A DNA stretch of 64,000 bases from the NCBI GenBank assembly GCA_002077045.2, contig KZ111145.1, forward strand, positions 1,612,361 through 1,676,360, written 5' to 3'. The notes beneath the pieces are model-generated. The model did no database searches and had not been told where the DNA came from. It saw only the letters and a program-made list of their open reading frames with translations. This DNA comes from Rachicladosporium sp. CCFEE 5018. Lineage: Eukaryota > Ascomycota > Dothideomycetes > Cladosporiales > Cladosporiaceae. This document shows, one piece after another, positions 40,130-51,900 of this stretch (position 1 is its first letter; each line of letters starts with the position of its first letter). The position numbers were made by a program, and so were the translations under genes.

Positions 40130-40538
40130 GTGGGTCAAGAGCATGGGGGAGTCTGTGTATAGCAATTAGCAGCACTTACGACCAGTGCAATCAAACGACT
40201 CACGACCATGCCACAACTTTTGATCGCCAATGCGCCCGCACGAGATCGTAGTCGTTAGCTTGTTGTAGAATCTGCGAAGTCTGTGCGAAAGATATGTAAG
40301 TGTCGGCAATCTTTTTTCACTTCGCGCAAGACCATGAAATCTGGCAGGAGAATTATGGCAGAGAATTGCATTGCTATCGATCTGCCCAGCGTCCCTTAGC
40401 GCGATGCTCAGTAGAAACTCCAAATGGCAACCAGCCGGACTGGTACACCAGACAACCCATAAAATGCCTCCCAATTCCCTCTCGCCCACCTGCTCAAGCG
40501 GTAAAGACAGTTATCAAATCCCCTATCACTCATCTCCC
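40130..40538. other. Convergent intergenic region
   Basis: About 410 bp between the permease and Argonaute 3' ends. No feature is recognised. Confidence 0.4.
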
Positions 40539-43500
40539 TCACAAGTAGAACATCACATCATCCAAATTGGGGTGCCACGGGTTCTGCCTCGGCATCCCAT
40601 ACTTCTGCAGATTGTCCCTGCGCGGTCTCCAATAATCACTGGCGTCCACGAAATCCCTCACATAGTCCTTGTATGCATCGAACTCTTGATCCTTCGTCTT
40701 CTTGTCAGGCCTCTCTTCGTTGCGGCCCATCAGCCAGTCGCGGAGCCAGGCACGGCCACGGTCGCAGAGACGATCGGCGTAGTATGCAGGCGCGCAGTAC
40801 GAAACGCCTTTGGTGGCGCGAGCGTAAATATAGCAGAGGGCGTGAGTGACGCCCTGCAGCTCGTCGGAGCTGAGACTGATCTGATTGGTGAGAACGAAGT
40901 AGTGGGCTGGGCGGCCGGTGCCCTGAAGAGGCATGTGAGACTGGAGATAGAAGTCTTCGCTGAACGGGTGCGTTATGACTGTGTCGACGACGAAGCCGGG
41001 GAGAATGTTTCCGTTCGTACGAGTGTAGGTCGGCTTGTCACACTTGGCGAAGTTGTTGTAGCGGACTGGACCACGACGGATAGGATTTCCCCCTTCTGCA
41101 CGCTCTGCGTCCCGATGGTTGTCGCCTTCGTCAAGGGACGCCGCCTCTCTAGCAGACAAATTCGAAATGAATGTATCATCACGGTTCTGGGCAAAGAAGC
41201 GGGTGTTGTGACGCTTGCCGACAACAACGAAGGTGAGCTTGAAGGGTAATTTGGCTGGTGGCACAGCCAGCAGGGTGCTAAGGTACGCGTGAGCAGCGTC
41301 GTATGCGGTCTGAATCTGCGGGATCTCTTGCTCGCGCACAGTATCGTACTGTGATTCGCTGACGCCGTCACGATAGAAGAGAATCGAAGTTGGTAAGCGC
41401 TGCTGATGATTCTGCGCCCAGTCGATGAGACGCTCTGTCACCATTTCGGCAAGGTTACTAATGATCTGAAGAGATGTCAGCAATCCCAACCAAAATCAGT
41501 GGTATGGCGTAGGATTACCTCTTGACGGCTTCTCTGCAGGCGCATCGATCCTGGATACCGGACGAGATAGTCGTCAACACTACCGACAACCGCAGCGATT
41601 GACGGACACGCTGCGGTAGCGCTTGCGGTGGGATGAGTGACATCGGCACCCAGTACGATTGTCGATGCTGGGGCGTCACGATTGGCTAAGATGGTGACGA
41701 GATTGTTGTCATGCACGCAATGATTGTTGTCTTGGCCCTTCAGATTGAACTTGAGCCCGATATTCGCAAGGTGGCCGAGGTTGGAGCGGCGGGTCTCATT
41801 GAAATTATGCAGCTTATCGCCAGCAGCGCAGACGACATGACGGCCCACCTTCAAGTCCGAGATGCGCTTGATCTTCGAGTAGAGCTCAAAGCCTTTCTTG
41901 GGCATGATCACAAGTGCAGGAGCAGACTGGGCTTTGCTGAGGTGCGCAAGCTGTGCAGCAACGTCAAATTCGGTCATTGTGTGCTCGTACTGATTCCCAA
42001 CAGGCGTTCTATTTTGCGGTGTACAGTCAATGACCTGCGTCCCGGCCTGGGCAAGTCCCATCTGCGTCCATGAGGTTTTGATGGCAGCGGGAAGGCCGCT
42101 CAGATTCGGCCGACTGTTGGTCAAGAACGTTAAGTTGAGCAACGCGACGCTAGTGAGGGGTGTCGCGGAGTGCAAGTGCACATTCGCAAGATTCCAGCTC
42201 GCCTGCCGCTGGCCGGCAGTCACATTGCCGTGATATAACACTGTAGGCTCAGGCAGCAGACGCGCAGCAACTCTAAGCAGATCGGAGTCGGTCTGGACGC
42301 CATGGCTGGAAGGAATTGGCGTACCGGTCGCATTCCGGATGCCAAGGATTACTAGGCCTTCCGTCTCGATGAGGCGTCTGTTGAACCCAGGCACCTTACA
42401 AGCAAATTCGAGCATCCTCGTCGTCTGATCGCCTTGTACTACACCCTTGTAGGGCTGGTCTGGGAGTAGAACGAAGTCAGACGCCAGATGACAGTCCGTG
42501 AAGGTGCCCTTCAGCCCAACATTGACACCGATGTCGTTCACGGAGAGACCGTGCGTGCGATAGTCACGCCAGCTTCGGAGATTCAGTTGATCTGTACCCG
42601 GAGGATGGATCACTTCAGTGATAGCCACATTACGGCCGCCAATCTTGCCAAGCTTACACTTCAACGCTGAAAAGCATTCGCGCATTGTTGTTGTGAAGTC
42701 CGCCAGGCGTTCGATGCATTGTAAGGCAGTGAGACTTTCGAGAAACGGTGAAGCGCCAACGTGTATGTTGATCAGCATCTCTTCAGTGCCGGGCCGCGCA
42801 GAAATAGCAAATCCTCGAAGTGCCCTCAGGGCTGGAAGTAACGGCTCGGGCGGAGACTTGTCAAGGAGTTGACGGTCTGCTTTGTTGTATATCTTGTTCA
42901 GAGTCGTCTGCGTGTAGCGGGTGGCGGCAATTCCATCGCGGATGTGCTGAGTGATCAAAGCATTCAGACCTCTTGTAAGAATAGATATGTCATCGAGCTC
43001 TTCCCCAACAACAACATTGCTGCGTATGAGAGTGGTCACATCCTGGGCAGGATCAATATCGCGGAGGAATCGGATTGTGACAGACTCAACTTCGATGGGA
43101 GAGCGTGTGTGAGGGTAGACCACAGTAGCGCCTTGTGCCGGACTCCAGGTGATCGGAGAGCCATCATTCAACGGCCGAATTGCCCATATCATGCTGAAGT
43201 CGGTGGCGTACTTGGACAGCGTATCATTGCTGCCAAGCATAGCGGAAAGATCACGCTGAATTTGAGCGAAGATTGCCTGACGCTCGATTCTTTTCGTAAG
43301 CAGGACAGGACGCTGAGTCGTGGGGTCGATACGCTTGACGTATTCGATGGTGTACACATGGATTGTCTCGGGTTTCAGGTTCAGCCGCACGTAGTTGGTG
43401 ATGACTTCAGTGACTCTGCGACGGAGGTTGGTAGTCCCAGGACGTACTCTAAGACCTAGCTGCTGGACTTGCTGCAAGCTTGAGATCGTATCTGACGCCT

Positions 43501-43903
43501 CAAGCCCTGCGTCAGCGATGATGCGAGCGGCTTCAGCTTCTGTGGGTAGCGGAGTGCACTGCTGGGTCTGAGCCGCAGCAGCAGGTTGCGTCGCCGGAGT
43601 GAAGATGTTGCTGTTCGGGTTCATCGGAGCAGGTGCAAAGTTCCGGCCGCCTCCATGCTGCGTGTTAGGGGCAGGTTGCGTGTTGGTGTTGCGAGATCCT
43701 TGTCGAGCCTTGCCACGTAGTTGTGGACAGTCACGCTTCATGTGACCAGGCTGCTTGCATTTGTAGCATTCTGGACCAGAGTCTCGCCCTCCGCCTCCAC
43801 CACCCGACCTATCACCTCCATCGCGACGATTATCACCACCGCCATGATAGCTAGATGGGCCAGCATGAGCTGGACCACCGTAGCCTCTCTGAAAGCCTGA
43901 CAT
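40539..43903 (-). CDS. Argonaute (QDE-2-like) with an N-terminal CCHC zinc knuckle, two exons
   Basis: A small-RNA-guided slicer of the RNAi pathway. Exon 1 (43903-41519) and exon 2 (41465-40539) join across a 54 nt intron (GTAATC to CTTCAG), giving 1103 residues. Residues 1-44 are Gly/Arg-rich. A CX2CX4HX4C zinc knuckle lies at C46, C49, H54 and C59 (CYKCKQPGHMKRDC). Then come a Gln/Pro-rich linker, ArgoN (about 150-310), linker 1, PAZ (about 395-520), Mid and PIWI. The catalytic residues appear intact: D754 (GADVTHP), E795 (SRQE), D828 (YRDGVSE) and D1026 (PAYYADRL), so slicing is likely. The intron lies exactly after the catalytic Glu795 codon. The ATG at 43903 is the first in frame; the frame upstream of it has only a TTG. 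Confidence 0.95.
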
Positions 43904-44327
43904 AGCGATGTACAAGAGTCGCTGGAGTGCGAACGAGGTACAAGTGATCCATCTTTTGCTCTGGAGGAAGTGCTTGGATATACTGATTTGTGATGCGTTT
44001 GCTTTTCAGCCTTGTTGCCACCGACAGCTTGTCTAGCAATCGCTGCAGCCTTGTTTAGGTGAGTCAAGAAGCCCGGCTTCGCGTTGTCTTTTTCTCTCTG
44101 GCTGCGATGTACGCTTGTTTGCATCTTCGAAAGCAGCAGGGTCAGGCAGAGTCATCCTTCCAGCTTCCCGCATTCCATCAAGCAGTGGAAACTCTTGCGC
44201 ATCTAGCAGTGAACGGACAAAGCCGAGAGCCTTGGGTAATCACAATGCAACGATGCGATGCCAAGGACGAGGTGACTTGGGCGCGATGCGCTTGATACAT
44301 CCACCATGATGGACAACACGAGGGTAC
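43904..44327. promoter_or_regulatory. Intergenic region upstream of Argonaute
   Basis: About 420 bp between NOP16 and Argonaute, both on the minus strand. It holds the Argonaute promoter and possibly a 5' UTR. An overlapping frame (43738-44124) extends over the zinc-knuckle coding region in another frame and is rejected. Confidence 0.4.
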
Positions 44328-45065
44328 TCAAACAGTCCCTACAGCATCCCGCCACTTCTTGATCCGCTTCTTCAAGTCTCCCTCACTCCTTTGCATGTAG
44401 TTCACTTTGATGTCCCTCGCCATCCTCCCCACATCGTTGCCATGCTTCCGCACAAGTGCCTCGATGAACAGCCTCTCGCCCTCTGGCTGCTTCCTGACGT
44501 ACTTCTTCGTAGGGATGCTAGCCCTCGTCTCCAGATCTCGCACAACCTCCGTCTGATTCTCACCTCTGAGATAGCTGCCAGGCTCGATGTTGCCGTGCTG
44601 GTTTTCGAGCCTTGCCCACACAGCCCTGCTTGTGCCTTCGTTCTCCTCGTCAGAGTCGAGATCGTTCAATGCATCGCCCAACGGGTTTGCTCTCCCTTCC
44701 ACCTCACCGCCCACAACCCTCATCTCCCCTGTGACAGGATCCCTCTCAATTCTCGCTTCCTGCACATCGAACCGCTCCGGCCGTTTTGCAGACGAGATGC
44801 TCAGACCGTCGTCCTTCTTCCTCGTCCGCAGACTCTCGCCCTCCTGTAGCTGCTCCACATCCTCAGCCTTCCTCTCGATGCCTCCAGTATGCTTGTTTAG
44901 CTTCGACGCAAGGCCAAGTCGCTTGTAGTTTTGCGATAGAGTGAGAGACTTGTCCCAATTCGCTGCCATTACTGGGCTCTTGTGCAGGACTTTCTTCGAC
45001 TTCGGCTTGACAGCTTTGGGCGCCACATTGCTGCGGTTTTTACGCTTCTGTATTTCACGACCCAT
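44328..45065 (-). CDS. NOP16: Ribosome biogenesis protein NOP16
   Basis: A 245-residue nucleolar protein needed for 60S assembly. It has the family's basic N-terminus (MGREIQKRKNRSN, KPKSKKVLHK), then MAANWDKSLTLSQNYKRLGLASKLN, a charged middle, and the conserved C-terminus: LFIEALVRKHGNDVGRMARD, KVNYMQRSEGDLKKRI and KKWRDA. Length and order match fungal NOP16. It is intronless. The start at 45065 is head to head with the ZIP transporter, 195 bp apart. Confidence 0.93.
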   Translation of the reverse strand: MGREIQKRKNRSNVAPKAVKPKSKKVLHKSPVMAANWDKSLTLSQNYKRLGLASKLNKHTGGIERKAEDVEQLQEGESLRTRKKDDGLSISSAKRPERFDVQEARIERDPVTGEMRVVGGEVEGRANPLGDALNDLDSDEENEGTSRAVWARLENQHGNIEPGSYLRGENQTEVVRDLETRASIPTKKYVRKQPEGERLFIEALVRKHGNDVGRMARDIKVNYMQRSEGDLKKRIKKWRDAVGTV

Positions 45066-45260
45066 GTTTGCGGTGTTTCGAAGATTGATGTGGGAGAAAA
45101 TGACCTAACGCAGCAATGGCCGTAAGAAAAGTCCAGCACGTGAAAGTCGAGATCTTGGCAGGTACCGCCCGGAGAATCATTTTACCGAAGGGGCTAACAA
45201 GACGACACTTCATCGATATGAGCATGTGAGACTAGCGATAAAAGATCCTATACCGCGATA
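45066..45260. promoter_or_regulatory. Divergent promoter, NOP16 / ZIP transporter
   Basis: 195 bp between outward-facing starts. A CACGTG palindrome lies near 45137-45142, a possible bHLH-type site. Confidence 0.4.
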
Positions 45261-46628
45261 ATGGCGACAATGAGGGTCAGAGTGGCATACGTTGCCCTCT
45301 TAGCGACGTTTCTGGTCACCACGGTTGCCCTCACCACCGAGAAGTCCGCAGCGAACATTGATATTGGCTCGTTCAGCACCAGCGAACTCGAGGAGCAGTT
45401 GCAGGTATGGACTCTGAATGACAGTAGTCGATCGCACATACTGACGGGCTTCGACAGAAATGCCCAACAGTCACTTCTCTCGAGGCTCACAAAGCTCTCA
45501 GCCACTCGACTGAGCTGTCTCTGCTCCAAAGGGCTTTTAGCGCCCTCTTTCCCTTCTCCTCGCCCATGTGGAACAGCTTTGCCGCAACAGCATACATCTC
45601 TGGACCGCCCAACTTCCTGCTGGCCTTGGTACCCACGAACGTTGATCCGAGCAGTCTCAACGTCATGGTGGCCTTTGCAGTCGGTGGACTGCTCGGTGAT
45701 ACCTTGTTCCACCTGTTGCCCGAGATCTTCCTTGGCGAAGTCCCGCAGGGCGAGGTCAGAGTCAGACTCGTAGAGCCGAACAAGAACCTGTTGCTTGGTG
45801 TGGCGATCATGGTGGGCTTTGTGACCTTCGTAGCCATGGACAAAGGGCTGCGCATCGCCACTGGTGGAGCCGGCCATTCGCATGATCATGCCCACGAGTC
45901 GAGCGAGATCAGCAACGGACATCTTGGCGATGCCATAGCCAAAGCATCCGCTCTCGACAGTACTTCGAACGGCTCAGTGCGAAATCGTAAGGATACATCG
46001 ACTCCAGAGAAGTCAGCCTCGACATCACCAGCGGCTGAACCTCCGAAGAAGGAGATCAAGCTATCAGCCTATCTCAACATTATCGCAGACTTCACCCACA
46101 ACATCACGGATGGTCTGGCGTTGAGCTCAAGCTTCTATGCTTCCCCAACCATTGGTGCCACGACGACACTGGCAGTCTTCTGCCACGAGATTCCCCACGA
46201 AGTCGGCGACTTCGCCCTCCTCATCCAGGGAGGCATGAGCAAGAAGATGGCCATGGCCTTGCAATTCGTCACGGCACTCGGAGCAGTCCTCGGCACCTGC
46301 ATCGGTGTGGCCGTGCAAGAGCTCGGCGGCAGCGCTGCTACGGCTGTCGCAGGTGCTGGCAATCAAGGCATATGGGGAACGTCACTGTCGTGGGGTGATA
46401 TGCTGCTACCTTTCACAGCTGGAACGTTCCTGTATGTAGGGACTGTGGGAGTGATACCTGAGATGCTTGAGACTGGACCGAATAAGATGAAGGAATTGAG
46501 GAGTATGGCAATGCAATTCGCTGCTATGGCTGCTGGTGCAGGTATCATGCTTGGGTAAGTCTCATCCATTCATCATCGTGAATCAGCCTACTAACATGAA
46601 CCCCTCCAACAGTATTAGCTGGGATTAG
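45261..46628 (+). CDS. ZIP family zinc transporter (YKE4/SLC39A7-like), three exons
   Basis: Moves zinc into the cytosol, probably from the ER or secretory pathway. Exons: 45261-45404, 45458-46554 and a 16 nt last exon 46613-46628 that adds ISWD and the stop; the junctions keep frame for 418 residues. Both introns have consensus ends (GTATGG to GACAG; GTAAGT to CAACAG). The N-terminus is a signal peptide or anchor. After the SGPPNFLLALVP helix, GGLLGDTLFHLLPEI matches the ZIP helix 2 region. The loop HSHDHAHESS is His-rich. The metal-binding helices are DFTHNITDGLALS and CHEIPHEVGDFALLI. The ending IMLGISWD is typical of the YKE4 branch and supports the tiny last exon. Confidence 0.92.
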
Positions 46629-46812
46629 ACGCTTCAAACCGCTAGCCCAAGTTGAGCTCTCCCATTGCCTGTCATCCAGTCTAAGGTCCGCTTCAAGGCG
46701 CCCTTTCGAGGTTCCAAGCCGACGCACCAACTGGGCATGTCGAGTCGTGTCGCTCCATGCCTCTCGCTGAGTTACAGTCCTGACAGTATTCGCGGCCGCT
46801 GCCGATGGCACC

Positions 46813-48433
46813 TCAAAGAGCCACCCCACCGTCGACACTCTCATCAATCCCGCTCATCACACTCTCCCACTCCTCAGCAAAGTCCTCACTCCCACAACCC
46901 TCCCCATCGATCTCCTCACTCAGCTCATCCTCATCCATCAACTCCGCCAACGTCGCACCAGCCCTCGGATGATACGACACCCTCCCACTCCTCAACACCT
47001 CCATACTCGCCGACCTCCCTAACCCAAGCACACTCTCTGCCTTCCGCCAACTCTTTCGCGTCCTGCACCAATTGTGCCATATTCTGTGCCCTACCCAGTC
47101 TCTGCAACCTCGACCTCGGGCTAACAAAATGCAGCTCCCTCGCAATCTCAGCAAAGACCTTCGGCTTCGTTGGCGAAATGTCACCCTGCCCTCCGAACGG
47201 GTTCATCCTCAGCGGGTCGAATTTCGGCGGCTGAAAGGGATCCCAGGTGGTAATGATGATATAGCCGCCTTGCTCCGTGGGGTCGCGGCTGCTGAGGGGA
47301 TTGCGCACAGTGATGGGCAGATTGTAGAGGAAGCCGGAGAGGTACTCGAAGTCGCGAAGGAGGCGGCCGTGGGATTCGAGAACGATTTGTTTGCATTCGG
47401 CCATGGCGGCGCGGAAGTCAGCGCCGGATGTGGCGTGGATGTCGCACTGTGGGTAATATGGTCAGTAAGCGTTTCCTCAGGGTTGTCTACCCTCAAGTCG
47501 AGACGTTGGGGTAAGTAAACGTACCCTGTAATAAGCCCTCGGCACCTCCTCCCCCACCTCCACCTCTCCTTCCTCCTCCCTCCTCTCAAACCCAAAATCC
47601 AGCTCCGGCAGTCTCGGCGTCTTCAACCTCGGCGGCGCACTCCACACTCCCCTCTCCCCCTGCCCTTCCCCTTCCACATCAACTTCCTCATCCTCGCTCT
47701 CCCCCCCGCAATCACCAGCCAACACCCCAAACCCTGCTGCACCAGCCCGACTCTCACGCTGAAACTTGCGCTTAACAAGTCTGCGGCGTTTGGCGCGGGC
47801 TGTGCTACCTTTCTGTAGAACGCGCTGGGTGTCGGCGTCGGAGGAACGGTAGCCTGGGGTTAGGGGCGAGAGCGGGGCGGTGGGATGGTGAGCAGGGGAG
47901 ATGGTTATGGGAGGAAGGGTGAGATGTGATTTGGAGGGGGAGGAGCGGCGGAGGAAGAAGCGGGAGGTGCTGCGGAGGGATTGGCGGAGGGCGTTGCGCG
48001 GTGTGACTGTTGGTGTGGGCGTCTTCTGAGGCGTAGTGGGTGGGTTGGCGGATTTGAACGGCATCGTGGCGTTGATTATCACCTCGTTGCCAAGGGATTG
48101 ATGGTAAGGACCGGCTGCATCGATTAGCTCTCCTTCCCCTTGCCCTCGATCTCCACCTCGAACACCGCGCGACGACGAAAGCAAGGAATGGATGTGAGGT
48201 GGCAATGAAGATAGCGGCTCCGATGACTCGTCCAACTCAACAATCCGCGAAGTAGCAGACGGCGTGGCAATCGCCGCTACTTCGACGTTATGCTGCTGAT
48301 GAAGTGGATGTTGGTGATGGAGGGAGGCCGCCGACTTTCTGGGGCGCAAGATGGAAGTACGGCCTGTGTAGCAGGAGTGAGGTCGAGGCGTGGAGGCGTA
48401 AGCGAAAGTGAGCTCCGGCATGAAGCCAGCCAT
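46813..48433 (-). CDS. Hypothetical conserved fungal protein, three exons
   Basis: Exon 1 runs from the ATG at 48433 (MAGFMPELTFAYAS) to 47525, exon 2 is 47446-47095, exon 3 is 47036-46813. The first intron has a GTACGT donor and CCACAG acceptor. The second (47094-47037, 58 nt) is inferred because it carries the reading into the acidic C-terminal frame (LAELMDEDELSEEIDGEG); without it the protein stops at 46931. The product is 494 residues. The N-terminal 270 are Ser/Thr/Pro-rich with SP sites and basic clusters (RAKRRRLVKRK). The second part is better ordered: CDIHATSGADFRAAMAECKQ, LPITVRNPLSS, GGYIIITTWDPFQPPKFDPL. I cannot name it. Confidence 0.6.
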
Positions 48434-49301
48434 GGTTCGTTTGAGTGTTTGTTTGTGAGGGAAGGTGCGATGGGGAGGTGAGTTGTGTGGTGTTTTGGGT
48501 TGTGGTAAGGTCATGTTCTGGGGCTCGAGCAACAGTCAAGTTGGCTTTGGTCAAGGACGAGGAAAGAGCAAGCAGAGATTGTGTGATTGCATGGAAGAAG
48601 GGTGAGATGTTTGTCTTACATGTTCGAGGATAGTAGGGCGTAGTGAATGCAAGTGAGACTCGTGATCTTTCACCTACACTGTCGAGTGTTCACCTCAGAA
48701 GGCACATTACTGCTCCATCACTTCATCGCTGTACTTGCTTACCACATCATCACTTCCTCAGCGTGCTGTCGGTCACTTCTGCTCCCCCCCTCCAAGGCTT
48801 TGCGGCTCAATGGGGTGGGTAAGCGCTCATGGTCTCGCTGTTCTCCAGAGCCGTCTCAGAGTCTCCAGTTCTCATCGCCTGCTTGGCATGCAGAGCCGCG
48901 TATTCCTCGCTCCTTACGCTGCCCTTGAACAGTAGAGCTGTGCATTCCTCGCAACGCCTGAGATTCCTAATAGGGAAGCATTCATACAGCATGACCTCGG
49001 CGTATTGCCTTCCGGCACCGTTGGGCGATGGATGGCAGTCTACGCTAGCCATTTCGTCCGATTTTGGGTTTGTATTTGCGTCTCGGCTCAGGTGTGATCA
49101 TGCATTCTCCATACTGCATTGTGCCGAGGATTGTCGATCGTACAACTGCGAGATTTGACCGGGACAGGGTCGTCGCTGCCTCGAGTGCTCGCGGGCATTA
49201 CGTCCACCGCATCAGGCGGCGTGCCTGCGCTTTCTCGTCCTCCACTGCGGCTGCAGTTCACGCTGTTGATCGTGGGAGTCCAGTGAACAGGTCCAATATC
49301 A
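48434..49301. other. Intergenic, nothing recognised
   Basis: About 870 bp between the unknown gene's start and the RIB1 3' end. No coding, RNA or repeat feature can be supported. Confidence 0.4.
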
Positions 49302-50528
49302 TCACTTGCTCAACATATGCTTCATCTTCTCGATCTTCGTAGACAGATACTTCTCCACCTCCTTGCCCTGTACACCTCGTTCGCCTCCAGTCTGCCATGC
49401 AATAGGCACCATGGGCACTCTCTCAACGACTCGAACCTCTCGATTTGGTCCCTCAACCGCTCTGACCTTGTCTGGGTTGTTAGTGAGTAGTTTAATGCCC
49501 CGATCACCTCCAAGTCCAAGGTCCATAAGCATCGCAGTCGCAAGTCCATAGCTCCTCGCATCCCCCGGATGTCGCAGCAGCAGATTTGCTTCCATAGTGT
49601 CATGACCAAGGTCCTGCAGATTGTACGCCTTTAGCTTCTCCTTGAGTCCGATGCCTCTGCCTTCTTGTCGTAAGTAGATGATCACTCCACCAGCTGAAGG
49701 CAGCTTCGAAGGCCGATGCGACTCGTGCTCTCCGATCTCACTCCCTGGAGTGGAACTCGGCGTAGGTACAGGCAAGCCCATCAGTCTCTCCGCCTCGTCC
49801 AGCTGCTCACCACAATCGCATCTTGCAGACCAGACAGTCTCGCCCGTATAGCACTCCGAATGAATTCTCACCAATGGCGGTCCGAGTTCCTCAGGATAGC
49901 TACTATCAATCTCCTGCTGGCCCGTCTGTCCGTTGCTAATCCCACCACCGGTCCCATTTAGTCCCGTCAAATACCCAGCACTCGGTCGCACGCCCTCTTC
50001 TCGTCTGATTGCCTGTAGTCTGCTACTCGTCCGTCCAGGGTATAGGGTACCCACATACGCACCCCTGATCATCCTGTCCCTTTCCGTCTCCCCAGGCATC
50101 ACAGCATCCAGACTCCGACTTCGAATGTTCGGCCCAAAGACGATTGCCAAGTGCTCCTTTTCGTCTGCATTGTTGTGGTAGAGATGTAGCCACATCTCCT
50201 GGCCTGTCGTGGTCGGTATCCGTGCGCGTACTTCGCACCAGACTTTTGGTAAGACTTGCAGTAATGACGGGTTGCTGTCGGCTGCATCATCTACGCTGTT
50301 CTCGGGTTGAGGAAGGGAGATACTGCGGGGCTGTCGATCGTGCCGTTGTCCAGTACCCTCTTCCGAATTCCGCCATGGGGTTGCGGGCGGTGTGAGCGCC
50401 GGTGAGACGAGGGGTGGCGGGACGGCGGACTGGGTGTGCTCGAGTTTGAAGTCTGAGACGGTGCGCTGGGGGCGGGGGTGGGAGAGAGGGGTCAGCGCCG
50501 GCGAGGCATGGGCGGGGTAGGCGGCCAT
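49302..50528 (-). CDS. RIB1: GTP cyclohydrolase II (riboflavin biosynthesis)
   Basis: Opens GTP to 2,5-diamino-6-ribosylamino-4-pyrimidinone 5'-phosphate, the first step of riboflavin synthesis, in the cytosol. Single exon, 408 residues. About 85 residues of low complexity precede a fungal-type N-terminal region (VLPKVWCEVRARIPTTTG). The catalytic domain (about 215-385) shows LVRIHSECYTGETVWSARCDCG, with the three zinc cysteines (CX10CXC). It continues with GGVIIYLRQEGRGIGLKEKL, DTMEANLLL and IKLLTNNPDKV. A fungal insertion rich in Ser/Pro/Glu separates the zinc motif from the GRGIGL motif. The DHBP synthase domain found in some bacterial fusions is absent, as expected for a fungal RIB1. Confidence 0.95.
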   Translation of the reverse strand: MAAYPAHASPALTPLSHPRPQRTVSDFKLEHTQSAVPPPLVSPALTPPATPWRNSEEGTGQRHDRQPRSISLPQPENSVDDAADSNPSLLQVLPKVWCEVRARIPTTTGQEMWLHLYHNNADEKEHLAIVFGPNIRSRSLDAVMPGETERDRMIRGAYVGTLYPGRTSSRLQAIRREEGVRPSAGYLTGLNGTGGGISNGQTGQQEIDSSYPEELGPPLVRIHSECYTGETVWSARCDCGEQLDEAERLMGLPVPTPSSTPGSEIGEHESHRPSKLPSAGGVIIYLRQEGRGIGLKEKLKAYNLQDLGHDTMEANLLLRHPGDARSYGLATAMLMDLGLGGDRGIKLLTNNPDKVRAVEGPNREVRVVERVPMVPIAWQTGGERGVQGKEVEKYLSTKIEKMKHMLSK

Positions 50529-51900
50529 GCTGGAAGTGGAGGGTGAGGCTCGACTATCGTCGCTGGCGAAGTTCTACTCTCATACTCGCATGGTCCCAGA
50601 TTCGACAGACAAATACAATTCATTGATTGATAATGCCATAATTTGGATCGTACCGGTATCGCACCATGATGCAGCCGACGTCAATGCCGAGGCCTTACTC
50701 CGTAGTCGGGGCCACTTTACGGGAATATGGATTATTATCATTCTACGGACTTCCAGACCGACACAATGTCGACGCTCCTAACGGCTGATATGAGACTTTT
50801 GATGTACATATACGCTCAATACTTTCTTCAGTTAAGTAAGCCTCCCATCACATGCCTCCACACCGACAAATCTCCGATCGTAACACTCGACGCAGCTCCT
50901 TCCGTTCGCAACGTCCCTTGGTCTCAATCTTTACTACTCCGTTTCCATCGAATTGAAGTGGCGTCGAGTACCTCGCCTCGTGAGGTCTCCATAGCGCAGC
51001 CGAATCGCGCTTTGCGCGAAGGACCGGCCTAGAACTCTCGGGCAACCGTAAGCATTGCTCAGTGAGTCTTGTGTTTCATATGACTCTAATCACAACGACC
51101 GCATTCTGCGATTGTTCGACCCGTTCGTTGTGATCCGTCGTGGATCCGTTCGTGACACGTGATATAGCTTGAGTCATGGCTACCTGCGCGGTCCAAGGCT
51201 CCTGTGTAGAATGATGTGACTGCTCGCGGCACACTAGAAAGTCGACTCGAGGAGATCCATACTCTGCCGGATCCCGTGCTTCGGTGTCCGTGCAGGGGTC
51301 TGTCCCCAACGGCAAAGATCAAGAAGTAGGGTCACTGTCATCGGCAACGCGGTAGCCAGGTCACTTTCTGTCTCTGCTCGTTCTCGTAGGCTTCTCCGAT
51401 GTCAACGTGGTTGCCTTAACGGGCTCGGTAACCGATGTCATCGGCTTGAAGCCCTGAGTCGAAGGTAGCTTGACTTGACCGGAAGACGGGCAGAACGTCC
51501 AGAGCGACGCGATAGTGTCGAGTCCAGGCATAATGTCCAGTCTATGGCAGTCTTGTGGCGTGAAAGAACGCAGAACCGACGAGACTGAATGGAGACATCG
51601 ATCTACTATACATATACCTACCTTGCTTTATGGCGTGATTGAGGAGCTGTGACGCGTACGGAAGCGCGCGACGCTAATACGCGACCTATCGTGCGTGAAA
51701 CTGCACGCGAAGGGACAGCATTCGCGCATCCAGTCTGAATCGTACAGGCACTAGAAGATAGAAGGTGTGATGATACCGAAGGAGTTTGGAATCAAAGAGG
51801 TACTCGGTTTAGAGTTCGGTGATGTGATTGGTCAGCTTTCCGGGCTCAGAGCGTTTTCGCTCCGGTCTCAACCTCATCGAGACGTGAAGAGACATGCACC
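50529..51900. promoter_or_regulatory. Divergent intergenic region, RIB1 / Ap4A phosphorylase
   Basis: About 1.37 kb with outward-facing genes at both ends. A CACGTG palindrome occurs near 51155. No gene is recognised. Confidence 0.4.

Noticed and set aside
43738..44124. 128-codon minus-strand ORF over the Argonaute start
   Set aside because: It uses another frame through the zinc-knuckle region; the Argonaute frame there shows a clear CCHC motif.
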